A stretch of DNA of 57,627 nucleotides from Microcaldota archaeon (lineage in GTDB: Archaea > Micrarchaeota > Micrarchaeia > Micrarchaeales > CABMGC01), in contig JAKAWC010000004.1 of assembly GCA_021817125.1 (NCBI GenBank), positions 1-57,627 of the forward strand, in the 5' to 3' direction. A program made the position numbers and the translations under genes. This document shows, one piece after another, positions 8,012 through 16,752 of this stretch (positions are counted from its first letter, which is position 1; every line of letters starts with the position of its first letter). The notes beneath the pieces were generated by a model. The model made no database searches. It saw nothing but the letters and a program-made list of their open reading frames with translations, and was not told the origin of the DNA.

Positions 8012-8581
8012 CTATCGCTTCTCTGCCAGCTTCTTTGCCATCGCCTTAAGGTCCTTGTCCTTCGCCCTTGGCCCCTGGAGGGTGTTGACATATCCCTCGT
8101 ACTTCGCAGAGAACTTCGTCTCGGGCGCAAGCATCTGGTCGTACTTTGACTTGAGCCCGTGCGCAGGGTAGAGCTTCCCGTGGAGGTGGTTTATGCCAGT
8201 CCCCTCCAAGACGAAGTGGACGCACTTTGCGCCCAACTTTCTCTCAAGCAGTCTTGCGACCTTCTTCGACGCGACCATGAGCTTCCTCAGGTCCCTGTTC
8301 CTAAGGTCGAAGGCGTAGCTCTCGTGATGGTGCTTTGGTATGACGAGCGTGACGCCTGGCGTGTTCGGGAAGATATCCAATATGGCTATGTATTCGTGAT
8401 CCTCCCATATCTTGTAAGCAGGCGCCCTGCCGGCGACTATGTCGCAGAAGATATCCGTCTTCTTCGGGGCGTTGCCGTAGAGGTCCTTCTTTGCCCCCTT
8501 CGACGCAGCTTTGACTGCCTTCCCCACTGGTTTCTGTGCCTTTGCGGTCTTCTTTTGGGCTTTCTTGGCTTTCTTTGCCAT
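8012..8581 (-). CDS. HIT-family nucleotide hydrolase/transferase
   Basis: 189 aa from the ATG at 8581 (MAKKAKKAQK); the track start at 8602 overlaps the upstream gene. A basic Ala/Lys-rich tail of about 35 residues precedes a complete HIT domain (IFCDIVAGRAPAYKIWED, VIPKHHHESY). The histidine triad motif reads HLHGKLYP: the nucleophilic middle His is present but the third position is Lys instead of His. Substrate unknown; nucleoside monophosphate derivatives are usual for the family. Confidence 0.85.
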   Translation of the reverse strand: MAKKAKKAQKKTAKAQKPVGKAVKAASKGAKKDLYGNAPKKTDIFCDIVAGRAPAYKIWEDHEYIAILDIFPNTPGVTLVIPKHHHESYAFDLRNRDLRKLMVASKKVARLLERKLGAKCVHFVLEGTGINHLHGKLYPAHGLKSKYDQMLAPETKFSAKYEGYVNTLQGPRAKDKDLKAMAKKLAEKR

Positions 8582-8585
8582 CACA

Positions 8586-8783
8586 TCACTCTTTCTCATC
8601 ACGCCTGATAAACGCCAATCCCCTGCTGCGCGCGGCGAGTTCTTTCTGTGTTCCGGCGATTATCAGAGCTTCGGGCGTTGTTACCATGCCTGGGTCCTTC
8701 CTTTTAAGTTCCAATATGCCATCATAGAGAACCTTTGGTATCTTGACATGGACTATGTTCCCTGTTCTTTGGCCTTTCACCAT
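8586..8783 (-). CDS. Hypothetical protein, 65 aa
   Basis: Not recognised. The track start at 8843 lies inside tRNA-Tyr, so the ATG at 8783 (MVKGQRTGNIV) is preferred. The mature sequence has VHVKIPKVLYDGILELK followed by a helical, basic C-terminus; the first part resembles a beta-strand plus helix of small DNA-binding proteins, which is only a resemblance. The gene directly precedes the HIT gene and the coding frames nearly touch. Confidence 0.5.
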   Translation of the reverse strand: MVKGQRTGNIVHVKIPKVLYDGILELKRKDPGMVTTPEALIIAGTQKELAARSRGLAFIRRDEKE

Positions 8784-8798
8784 CCGATCACGAATATT

Positions 8799-8898
8799 TC
8801 CCGTTGGAGCGAGTCGAACGCCCAACCTGCCGGTTTCTAACATAAAATGTTAGGATTTCAGACTACAGCCGGCCGCTCTGCCATTGAGCTACAACGGG
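8799..8898 (-). tRNA. tRNA-Tyr (GTA) with 28-nt intron
   Basis: Exons fold as acceptor CCCGTTG/CAACGGG, D arm GCTC/GAGC, anticodon stem GCCGG/CCGGC and T arm GGGCG/CGCTC. The anticodon loop CTGTAG is interrupted at the canonical 37/38 position by a 28-nt insert containing the hairpin CTAACAT-TTT-ATGTTAG. That gives a bulge-helix-bulge type substrate for splicing endonuclease, whose gene is at 47.1-48.3 kb. No CCA is encoded. Confidence 0.93.
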
Positions 8899-8960
8899 GC
8901 TAAATCTACGAATATATAGGCATAAGCTATATTAATATACTTTGTTGGGGGAATAAATTC

Positions 8961-11864
8961 ATGCCTGAAAATGCGCCAGCTAGCGCCACTAGTGAGCCCA
9001 AAAAGGCTAAGGCGGCGAAGGCCCCTTCTCCTTCTGTTGCTGCGACCACAACCGACGCTGCGGCACAGGCAACCCCAGACAAGACAACGCCTGATGCGCG
9101 TGGCAAGACCGCCAAGGAAGCGAAGAACACGCTCGGGGCCACGGCCAGAATGAAGAAACAGGCAAAGTCCACGGGGAAGAGCAGGGCCACGCCGATGACC
9201 TATTACTGGCTCAAGGACTACATACGCGGTTTCGTCAGCCACAAGAACTTCCCCGATTCACTTGCGATAGTGTTCGCCCTGGCTAGCGTATCCCTCGCTT
9301 TCCCGTTCCTGCCGCCTACGGTCATCGTGCCGCTCCTGATAATCACATTTGCAATCTCGATGCTCCACCCTATGGCAGGACTTCTGGCGATGTTCGCCGA
9401 GACGCTGCCGATGCTCATCTACCAGACGCCACTGCTCGCCTGGATGTTCACGCTCTTCATGAGCGTGTCGCTGTTCATAGGCTACAAATACTACAGGACG
9501 ATAACCTTTGCATACATGCTGATAATGCTCCCGATGTCATCGCTTGGGGCCTTCCTTGAGATACCCGCTTTCCTGCTGTCCATCCTGGTCCTCGGATTCA
9601 AGAGAGGGGCAATAGTCGCCATGGTCGCGGTGCTGCTGGTAATAGTCTTCTCCGGGCTTACTGGCATCCAGAATACGGGGCCGATAGTCTTCAACGCCAC
9701 TGCTGCCCACTCTCTCATCGCTGCGCAACCCGCGACACAGTTCCTCGTGCCGTCAAAGCCTCCGGCTTACCTGACCGATTTTGGGACGGCGTGGGGCACT
9801 GCATGGTCTACGTTTGCAAGTTTTACTGTCGGCAGTGACCTATGGTATGGCTTCAGCTCGGCAGCGTATGTCTTCGGCTACGATGCGCCGATAAACATCA
9901 TGCAGATGGTCCTCTGGGTGGTCGTGGTCTTCGCAGTCAGCAGTTACGCCATCAAGAGCAGGTCCGGATTCAGGGGCGCAGAATCGTCAATGTTCGGCGC
10001 AATAATACCTGCGGCATATGTGGCGCTGTCGTTCCTGACGAATAGCCCTATTGGCATAATCCCGATCGCAAGCTTCGTCTCTACTCCGCTCGTGCTCCTC
10101 TACCTTGAATTCAACAATATAAGTGTCGTGAAGGCGCTGGAGGTGATGAAGCAGGATTTTCTTGGCAAGTTCGGCGAGGCGTTTGAAGACCTCTCCACTG
10201 GAGCGAAGGAGACTCTTGACGACGTGGCGAACTATGATGAGACCAAAAAGGAGCTCAGGGAAGCGCTCATTGCGCCGATAGAGCATAGGGAGATAGCTGG
10301 TGCGTACGGGGTGAAGCCTGCACGGGGCATACTCCTGTTCGGGCCGCCGGGAACCGGGAAGACTTTGATGATGCGAGCTCTTGCCAACGACCTTCGCGCA
10401 GGTTTCTTCTACGTCAAAACATCTTCTATACTGTCACCTTACGCTGGGGAGGCTGCCCAGGCGGTCTCTAGGGTCTTCGCGACAGCAAAGAAGCATCCGC
10501 CAGCAATACTCTTCTTTGATGAGATAGACAGCATAACCGGCAGCAGGGATCTCGGCGGCGAGAGCGAACAGGGAAGGCAGCTCCTCTCTACGCTGCTTGG
10601 GGAGATGGACGGCTTCCAGAAGACAGAGGGTGTGGTGATAGTCGGAACTACGAACGTCCCGCACATACTTGACCCGAGCATCCTGAGGCCAGGCAGGTTC
10701 GACAAGGTCATATACATGCCCCTACCAGACGCGAGCGGCAGGGCGAAGATATTCCAGTACTACCTCAAGAAGCTCCCTATAAGCCAGGACCTTGATTACG
10801 CCAAGCTCGGTGAGATATCAAACCGATTCTCAGGGGCAGACATAAAGAACGTCTCTGATGAAGTGGCGAGGCAGATAGCGGATGTTGCTGTCACGCGTGC
10901 GAGGGTCCTTGAGATAAACATGCAGGACATCGTCAGGGTGATAAAGCAGACGAAACCATCAACCTCTCTCGCACAGATAGACGAATACAACATGTTCAAG
11001 ATGGATTATGAACGCAGGGCTCATCCTGAGAAACTCGACCTCAAGGAGACGACGACCACGCTGGACGATGTGGTCGGGCTGAAGGAGGCGAAGAAGGCGC
11101 TCTACGAAGCGGTAGAGGTGCCCATACTGCACCCCGAGCTGATAAAGAAGTTCGATATCTCCAGCACGAAGGGAATACTCCTGTTCGGGCCGCCGGGGAC
11201 CGGGAAGACTATGCTGATGCGTGCGGTGGCGAACGAGCTTGGAGATGTCCACATTGTGACCGTCTCCGGTGCAGACATCGCGAAGGGAGGGCTAGAGCGC
11301 GCTGTGCTTACGATAAAGCAGGTCTTTGACAGGGCCAAGGAGAACGCGCCTGCGATATTATTCATAGACGAAATAGATGCCATAGTCGCGAGCAGGGAGA
11401 ACGCGACCCAGTTCAATGTACAGGTGACAGGAGAGTTCCTAGAGGAGCTTGACGGCATGAAGGATGCAACTGGGGTGGTGCTTGTCGGCACGAGCAACAG
11501 ACCCGACGCTCTCGACCCTGCGATACTCAGGGCGGGCAGGTTTGACAAGCTGATATTCATTCCGCCTCCGGAGAAGGAGGACAGACAGAGGATATTCGAG
11601 CAGAACCTCAAGAAGGCGCCTACATCGGATGACATAGACTACGCGAAGCTCGCGGATATGACTGTTGGATACACTGGTGCAGATATCGCCACGGTCTGCA
11701 AGCAGGCGAAACTTGGGGCACTGGAGAAGACGCTGGCTGCAGGACAGGAAGCGAAGATTGCACAGGCTGACATTGAGAAGGTCCTGCAGAAGGTCAGGCC
11801 GTCGGCTCCGAGCATAGTGATAGGCAGATACATGACATTCCTCTCAAGGTTCGGAAGTAGGTAG
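8961..11864 (+). CDS. Polytopic membrane protein with two AAA+ domains
   Basis: 967 aa. Residues 1-75 are a Lys/Ala/Thr/Pro-rich tail. Residues about 95-380 hold roughly eight hydrophobic helices. Two CDC48-type AAA+ modules follow. D1 has GPPGTGKT near 460, LFFDEIDS and LRPGRFD. D2 has GPPGTGKT near 742, LFIDEIDA and LRAGRFD. No HExGH or Lon-type protease motif follows, so it is an unfoldase/segregase without its own peptidase, fixed in the membrane. D1 has an aromatic pore loop (PYAGEA); D2 has AKGGLE and lacks it. The stop is 4 bp from the nuoM ATG, so co-transcription is likely. A role in membrane-protein quality control or complex I biogenesis is inference. Confidence 0.9.
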   Translation: MPENAPASATSEPKKAKAAKAPSPSVAATTTDAAAQATPDKTTPDARGKTAKEAKNTLGATARMKKQAKSTGKSRATPMTYYWLKDYIRGFVSHKNFPDSLAIVFALASVSLAFPFLPPTVIVPLLIITFAISMLHPMAGLLAMFAETLPMLIYQTPLLAWMFTLFMSVSLFIGYKYYRTITFAYMLIMLPMSSLGAFLEIPAFLLSILVLGFKRGAIVAMVAVLLVIVFSGLTGIQNTGPIVFNATAAHSLIAAQPATQFLVPSKPPAYLTDFGTAWGTAWSTFASFTVGSDLWYGFSSAAYVFGYDAPINIMQMVLWVVVVFAVSSYAIKSRSGFRGAESSMFGAIIPAAYVALSFLTNSPIGIIPIASFVSTPLVLLYLEFNNISVVKALEVMKQDFLGKFGEAFEDLSTGAKETLDDVANYDETKKELREALIAPIEHREIAGAYGVKPARGILLFGPPGTGKTLMMRALANDLRAGFFYVKTSSILSPYAGEAAQAVSRVFATAKKHPPAILFFDEIDSITGSRDLGGESEQGRQLLSTLLGEMDGFQKTEGVVIVGTTNVPHILDPSILRPGRFDKVIYMPLPDASGRAKIFQYYLKKLPISQDLDYAKLGEISNRFSGADIKNVSDEVARQIADVAVTRARVLEINMQDIVRVIKQTKPSTSLAQIDEYNMFKMDYERRAHPEKLDLKETTTTLDDVVGLKEAKKALYEAVEVPILHPELIKKFDISSTKGILLFGPPGTGKTMLMRAVANELGDVHIVTVSGADIAKGGLERAVLTIKQVFDRAKENAPAILFIDEIDAIVASRENATQFNVQVTGEFLEELDGMKDATGVVLVGTSNRPDALDPAILRAGRFDKLIFIPPPEKEDRQRIFEQNLKKAPTSDDIDYAKLADMTVGYTGADIATVCKQAKLGALEKTLAAGQEAKIAQADIEKVLQKVRPSAPSIVIGRYMTFLSRFGSR

Positions 11865-11868
11865 TCGC

Positions 11869-13284
11869 ATGCTCCCTATTCTGCCTCTGATAGTCCTCGT
11901 ACCTTATCTGTTCCTTGCCCCGACGCTGCTGCTGCGGAAGGAGGCATCGTGGAACATCGCGATACTGGCGTCGCTCTTAATGGCAGGTCTTGTCGGGGCA
12001 GCGGTGTACTATGCATCTGCACAGGGCCTGGGTTCCGTCTCGTTCGACATCGCTTACATCCCTGCATTCTCCATCAACCTTAACATGCAGCTGACCAACA
12101 TGAACCTGATTCTGGTGGTCATGACTGCGATAGTGTTCCTCGCGACTTCGATTGTAGGCAAGTATTTCATTGGCAAGGCGGAGCGGATATACAATGTCAT
12201 CTTCCTTCTGGCGGAGGGGTCGGCACTGGGCGTGTTTCTATCCGCAAACCTCTTCCTGTTCTACATCTTCTTTGAGATATGCGAGGTCGCGCTCTTCTTC
12301 ATAATCTTCATCTACGGCGGGTATGACAGGCGGTACGCGGCGGTAAAGTTCATCATCTATTCGATAGTGGCGACCCTGCTCCTGCTCATAGGTATAATCT
12401 TGCTCTACGCTTACACGACGCCGCACAGCTTCGACATTGCGTCGATAGCTCAGAATGCGGGAGATATACCTGCAAACATCCAGCTCCTGGTATTCGTACT
12501 GCTGCTGGTGGCGTTCATGATAAAGATGCCGGCGTTCCCGTTCCATTCGTGGCTCCCTGACGCACATACGGAAGCACCTGCCACGGGCAGCATGATACTT
12601 GCAGGCGTACTTCTGAAGTTCGGTGGATACGGCCTGCTGCTGCTGTTCTTCATGCTCCCGATATCAGCACACTATGCTGCATACCTGTCCATGATATTCG
12701 GCTTCTCTGCCATATACGGGGCTGTGGTCGCACTCAAGCAGCTTCACCTTAAGAGGATGATTGCCTACACTAGTGTCGCCGACATGGGCATAGTGGCTTT
12801 CGGACTCTCGTCATTCAGCGTCTACGGCACCGCAGGGAGCCTTTACCTGATGCTCAGCCATGGTCTGGCGATATCGATGCTCTTCATGCTTGCCGGCAGC
12901 ATAGATGAGGGTTTTGGCACTCTGATTATAAGCAGGATAAATGGCCTTGCGAGGAGCGTGCCGTCGGTGACCTACCTTTTCCTGATGGGCATATTCGTGA
13001 CCGTCGGCCTGCCGCTTACCGCAGGGTTCATAGGTGATCTGCTCATATTTATAGGGGCATACGGCACCTTCGGAACCGCCGGACTAGTCCCGCTCGGGGC
13101 GGTGTTCATAGTGGCGGCCTACCTATTCTGGGTGGTCGAGAAGGCGTTCTTCGGCTCGGCCAAACGGCCTGAGCCGCTCAATTCGATAAGCCCGAGCGTA
13201 ACCTACGCCGGGTTGCTGCTTGCGGCGTCAGCGATCATATTGGGAGTCGTCCCGGCACTGCTCCTCGGAGTATCTGGCTTCTGA
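11869..13284 (+). CDS. nuoM: Complex I proton-pumping subunit NuoM
   Basis: 471 aa, about 13-14 membrane helices. The Mrp-antiporter signature KMPAFPFHSWLPDAHTEAP and the downstream LHLKRMIAYTSVADMG identify an antiporter-like complex I subunit of the M type. It is the only nuo gene on the plus strand here, following the AAA+ gene by 4 bp and facing nuoN with 2 bp between stop codons. Its product is expected to join the membrane arm encoded by the minus-strand operon. Confidence 0.92.
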   Translation: MLPILPLIVLVPYLFLAPTLLLRKEASWNIAILASLLMAGLVGAAVYYASAQGLGSVSFDIAYIPAFSINLNMQLTNMNLILVVMTAIVFLATSIVGKYFIGKAERIYNVIFLLAEGSALGVFLSANLFLFYIFFEICEVALFFIIFIYGGYDRRYAAVKFIIYSIVATLLLLIGIILLYAYTTPHSFDIASIAQNAGDIPANIQLLVFVLLLVAFMIKMPAFPFHSWLPDAHTEAPATGSMILAGVLLKFGGYGLLLLFFMLPISAHYAAYLSMIFGFSAIYGAVVALKQLHLKRMIAYTSVADMGIVAFGLSSFSVYGTAGSLYLMLSHGLAISMLFMLAGSIDEGFGTLIISRINGLARSVPSVTYLFLMGIFVTVGLPLTAGFIGDLLIFIGAYGTFGTAGLVPLGAVFIVAAYLFWVVEKAFFGSAKRPEPLNSISPSVTYAGLLLAASAIILGVVPALLLGVSGF

Positions 13285-13286
13285 GC

Positions 13287-14924
13287 TTACCCACTTTCTG
13301 GAAGGACGTGTATAGTTACAGTTACTTTTAGGATGGTAGTTGTCGATGCGCTTGTCGGCACGCTGCTTACGCTGCTCGTAGTGCTGGCGGTGGTCAGCGT
13401 GCTTACGGCAGGGACCGTTGAGGAGGAATTTGTCCGTGGGATTATGGTTACGTTCTGTGTTGCCACTATTGTGATAGTGCTGATTCTGGAGGTGTTATTA
13501 TAGGCTGTAGAATTGTTCTGGGCTACGACATTTCCTGAGGCCACATTCGCGTAAGGATGGCTCGTGAGGAATGCTCCTGCGTTGTCCGTGGCCTGAATCA
13601 TGAACTGTGGCACCACGCCGAGCATGATTGTCCCTATGAGGCATAGCAAGACCACAGCTGAGACAGACTTTTGCATCTTTATCTCCTTTGCCCCGACCTT
13701 TGTGGCATACATCGCCAGTATCACCTTGATGTAATAGTATATCGAGATGACGGTGTTGACGATCCCGACTATCGCGAGCCACGTGAGATTCGCAGATATG
13801 GCGCTTGTGAAAAGGAGGAACTTGCCAACGAAACCGGTGGTGAACGGGAGCCCTATGAATGAGAGCATGAATAGGCTGAGCGAGAAGGCTGCGAGCCTGT
13901 TCTCGTTATTGAGTCCGACGAAGTCATCTATGCTCTTCCTGTTGTGCCCTTCCATCCACGAAATTATGGCAAGAGCTCCTATGAACAGGAGCATGTGGGC
14001 AAATATCTGGAACATACTGGCGGAGACGCCAAGGGCCGAGGCAGTGGCTAAGCCTATCAGTATGTACCCGGCTTGGGATATGGAAGAGTATGCAAGCATC
14101 CTTTTTACGTTATATTGGGCTAGGGCAGCTATGTTGCCAAAGAACATCGTCAGCACTGCGAAAGCCGCTATCACCGTGAACAGGAAACTGTATGTTATGA
14201 ATAGTAGGATGACTACCTGGAGCAGAGCCGCGAATCCCACCTTCTTGCTTATTCCACCGAGCAGCGCCGTCACATGCCCTGGTGCACCCTGGTAGATATC
14301 CGGCACCAGTATATTAAACGGGAATATCGACGCCTCAAAGCCCAATGATGCCACGAATAGGACAGCGATGAATGCGAGTAAACTCGTCTGCGGATATCCC
14401 GACAATGCAAGGCTGTCTGAAGAGCCGTAGAATAGGACGATTGCAAAGGAGAGGATGGCGATCGCTATCGAGACCATTATGAAGAGTTTTGTCGAGGCTT
14501 CGAGCGCCCTTTTCTGCAGGAGGACTATGAAAACGACAGGGATTGCAGCGAGCTCCAGCCCGAGGAATATGGTTATGAGAGATTGTGCGAATGAGACCGA
14601 GTACATGCCCATCAGCGCAAAGCTGGAGAGCAGTGCAAAGTTGCCGTAATTCTCGAGGTTCTGGAACGCGAGGATGTCGACAAGGAGAACGCCTACCGTG
14701 AATATAAGCATGAAAAAGAGCGAGAACGGATTGATCGAGATGAGGTTGAGGCTTGACGATATGGTGTTGGTGTAGAGCAGGTAACCGTCCGCTCCCGCGA
14801 GAGTCAGGAGCATCAAAACATTAAATGCCAGGAATGCCTTTTTGTAGCTTGATGTGGACAGCGCCAGGTTGCCGAAGATTAGAATACCGAAGAGGGCGAC
14901 TAATATCTCGATTATGCTTATCAT
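13287..14924 (-). CDS. nuoN: Complex I proton-pumping subunit NuoN
   Basis: 545 aa. The antiporter core contains FEASIFPFNILVPDIYQGAPG and YNVKRMLAYSSISQAGY, typical of NuoN. The last helix ends near residue 450, after which about 90 residues form a Ser/Thr/Asn-rich tail with several N-glycosylation sequons and a final hydrophobic VTVTIHVLP. That tail is not part of the usual family. It is the last gene of the nuo operon; the ATG is 7 bp after the nuoL stop. Confidence 0.92.
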   Translation of the reverse strand: MISIIEILVALFGILIFGNLALSTSSYKKAFLAFNVLMLLTLAGADGYLLYTNTISSSLNLISINPFSLFFMLIFTVGVLLVDILAFQNLENYGNFALLSSFALMGMYSVSFAQSLITIFLGLELAAIPVVFIVLLQKRALEASTKLFIMVSIAIAILSFAIVLFYGSSDSLALSGYPQTSLLAFIAVLFVASLGFEASIFPFNILVPDIYQGAPGHVTALLGGISKKVGFAALLQVVILLFITYSFLFTVIAAFAVLTMFFGNIAALAQYNVKRMLAYSSISQAGYILIGLATASALGVSASMFQIFAHMLLFIGALAIISWMEGHNRKSIDDFVGLNNENRLAAFSLSLFMLSFIGLPFTTGFVGKFLLFTSAISANLTWLAIVGIVNTVISIYYYIKVILAMYATKVGAKEIKMQKSVSAVVLLCLIGTIMLGVVPQFMIQATDNAGAFLTSHPYANVASGNVVAQNNSTAYNNTSRISTITIVATQNVTIIPRTNSSSTVPAVSTLTTASTTSSVSSVPTSASTTTILKVTVTIHVLPESG

Positions 14925-14931
14925 TGTTTGC

Positions 14932-16707
14932 TCACATCACTACGGCGTACACGTATACGAATACTATGACAAGTGTCATTGCAACAACCAGGGCGTACTG
15001 GTTTATCCTACCGATTGCCATCTTCTTTACAACACTGCTCGAGAGCACAGTGCCTTTACCTAGGGAGTCGAACGCTCCGCTTAGGTAACTGTCAAACGTG
15101 GATACCCCATCGGCGAGGATATATGCGAAGGCTGCAACATGGTCGTATAGCCATCTGAATATCACGCTGCTGTATAGGAGGGTGTTCAGTGCTCCCGACT
15201 TTATGGCGGTCTTGCCTTTGGTGTATATCCAGTAGCCCGCACATGCACCGAGCGCTGTTAGGACTGTTTCTATGGCTAAGTCGACGAACGATATCCTGCT
15301 AGGGAAGACGTATGGGATTAGGTTGTAGCTGTTGTTGAAGAGCGTGGGTATATACAGAAACATAAACGATGCGACTAGGGTGAACGGGGCCAGTATCATG
15401 GCGCTATACAGCATCGGTCTTGGTGGCGCATTGAGGTTTACTGTAGTCAGGCTGTTTGTTGGCCTCTTTGAGAGGTATGTGGTCCACCTGAAGATGTAGA
15501 AGCTTGTGCCCATCCCTAACAGGGATATGACAGCGTACATTGCCAGGTTGTTTGCAAAGCCACCTGCGAGCGATGCGTTGGCGAAGAATCCGTCAAAAGG
15601 TATAAACCCAGCCAGTGCAAGCACCCCGAAGAGCGTCGTAAAGTATAGTTTCTTGTTGGACGCCAGCCCGGACATCTCACGTATGTCTTCACGCCCGGTG
15701 GCTTTCATCAGTGTGCCGGAGTTGAAGAACAGCAATGCCTTGTAGAATGACTGCGCAAAGAAGAAGTATATTGCCGCAGATATCGCACCGCCTCCCACAG
15801 CCACGAGCATCAACGATAGCTCCTGTATGGTCGAGTATGCCATCACTCTCTTTATCTGAAACTCACGGGTTGCATTGAACATGGCGATTATCGAGGTGAC
15901 CAAGCCTACCACAAAGAGTACCCAGACCGTTCCGGTGGCTATGAATATCGGGGAGAGCGCAATCGCCGCGAAGACGCCTGCCTTGACCATCGTGGTCGAG
16001 TGGAGGAATGCGGATACGGGCGTCGGGCCTTCCATGGCGTCTGCCAGCCATTCTTGGAACGGAAACTGTGCGGACTTTGTCATTATCGCGAGGACCAGTA
16101 GTGCGATCGCCAGGTTCGGGATGACTACTGCGTGGGCTGGTGCCCCTACTATCAAAGTTGTCAGGTCCAGCGTTCCGAGAGAGGTCAATATCACCACGAT
16201 TGCGCCTATCAGCGCCAGGTCGCCAAGCATGATTATGGTTATAGCCTCTCTGGCTGCTTTCGCCGGTTTCTCGTTGTACCAGAATCCTATGAGCAGATAG
16301 CTGGTCATGCTCAGGAATTCCCAGGCTATGAAGAACACGATGAGGTTCCCTGCCATTGCGAACGTGAGCATTGCTGCTTCGAAACCAAGAAGCTCGATGT
16401 AGTATCTCTTCTGCTCGCTTGGCTTGTCCATGTACCCTGAGGAATAATAAAATATCAGTGGTCCGATGCCCAAGACTATTGCGAGCAGCAATAGGTTGAT
16501 GGGCGTTACAATGGTGGTAATGGAAAATGCATACTTGCCTATCGAGAACCAGGGGATAGTATTGAGCCCATAAGAGACGAACGGGAGCAGAGCGAGGCTT
16601 ATCAGAGTGCCGCCAAGGGCGATGTATCTTATCCTCATGTGGTTTCTGACGGGTATTATGGCCAGTATCGCTGCGATTAGCGGGACCAGTAATATTAAAG
16701 GTAGCAT
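14932..16707 (-). CDS. nuoL: Complex I proton-pumping subunit NuoL
   Basis: 591 aa. Key segments are KSAQFPFQEWLADAMEGPTPVSAFLHS and FQIKRVMAYSTIQELS, the NuoL forms of the antiporter motifs. A C-terminal extension includes the amphipathic lateral helix region and a final membrane helix (LVVAMTLVIVFVYVYAVV). It lies between the DUF2079 insertion and nuoN. A frame-shadow ORF of 286 aa overlaps it and is not a gene. Confidence 0.94.
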   Translation of the reverse strand: MLPLILLVPLIAAILAIIPVRNHMRIRYIALGGTLISLALLPFVSYGLNTIPWFSIGKYAFSITTIVTPINLLLLAIVLGIGPLIFYYSSGYMDKPSEQKRYYIELLGFEAAMLTFAMAGNLIVFFIAWEFLSMTSYLLIGFWYNEKPAKAAREAITIIMLGDLALIGAIVVILTSLGTLDLTTLIVGAPAHAVVIPNLAIALLVLAIMTKSAQFPFQEWLADAMEGPTPVSAFLHSTTMVKAGVFAAIALSPIFIATGTVWVLFVVGLVTSIIAMFNATREFQIKRVMAYSTIQELSLMLVAVGGGAISAAIYFFFAQSFYKALLFFNSGTLMKATGREDIREMSGLASNKKLYFTTLFGVLALAGFIPFDGFFANASLAGGFANNLAMYAVISLLGMGTSFYIFRWTTYLSKRPTNSLTTVNLNAPPRPMLYSAMILAPFTLVASFMFLYIPTLFNNSYNLIPYVFPSRISFVDLAIETVLTALGACAGYWIYTKGKTAIKSGALNTLLYSSVIFRWLYDHVAAFAYILADGVSTFDSYLSGAFDSLGKGTVLSSSVVKKMAIGRINQYALVVAMTLVIVFVYVYAVVM

Positions 16708-16752
16708 GCGCCTCTATACACATTCTACTCTTCGTATTTTAACCTTTGCTGG

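Noticed and set aside
15863-16723. 286-aa minus-strand ORF overlapping nuoL
   Set aside because: It is a frame shadow of nuoL: the translation is Arg/His/Pro-rich with no family signature, while the nuoL frame has full antiporter motifs.
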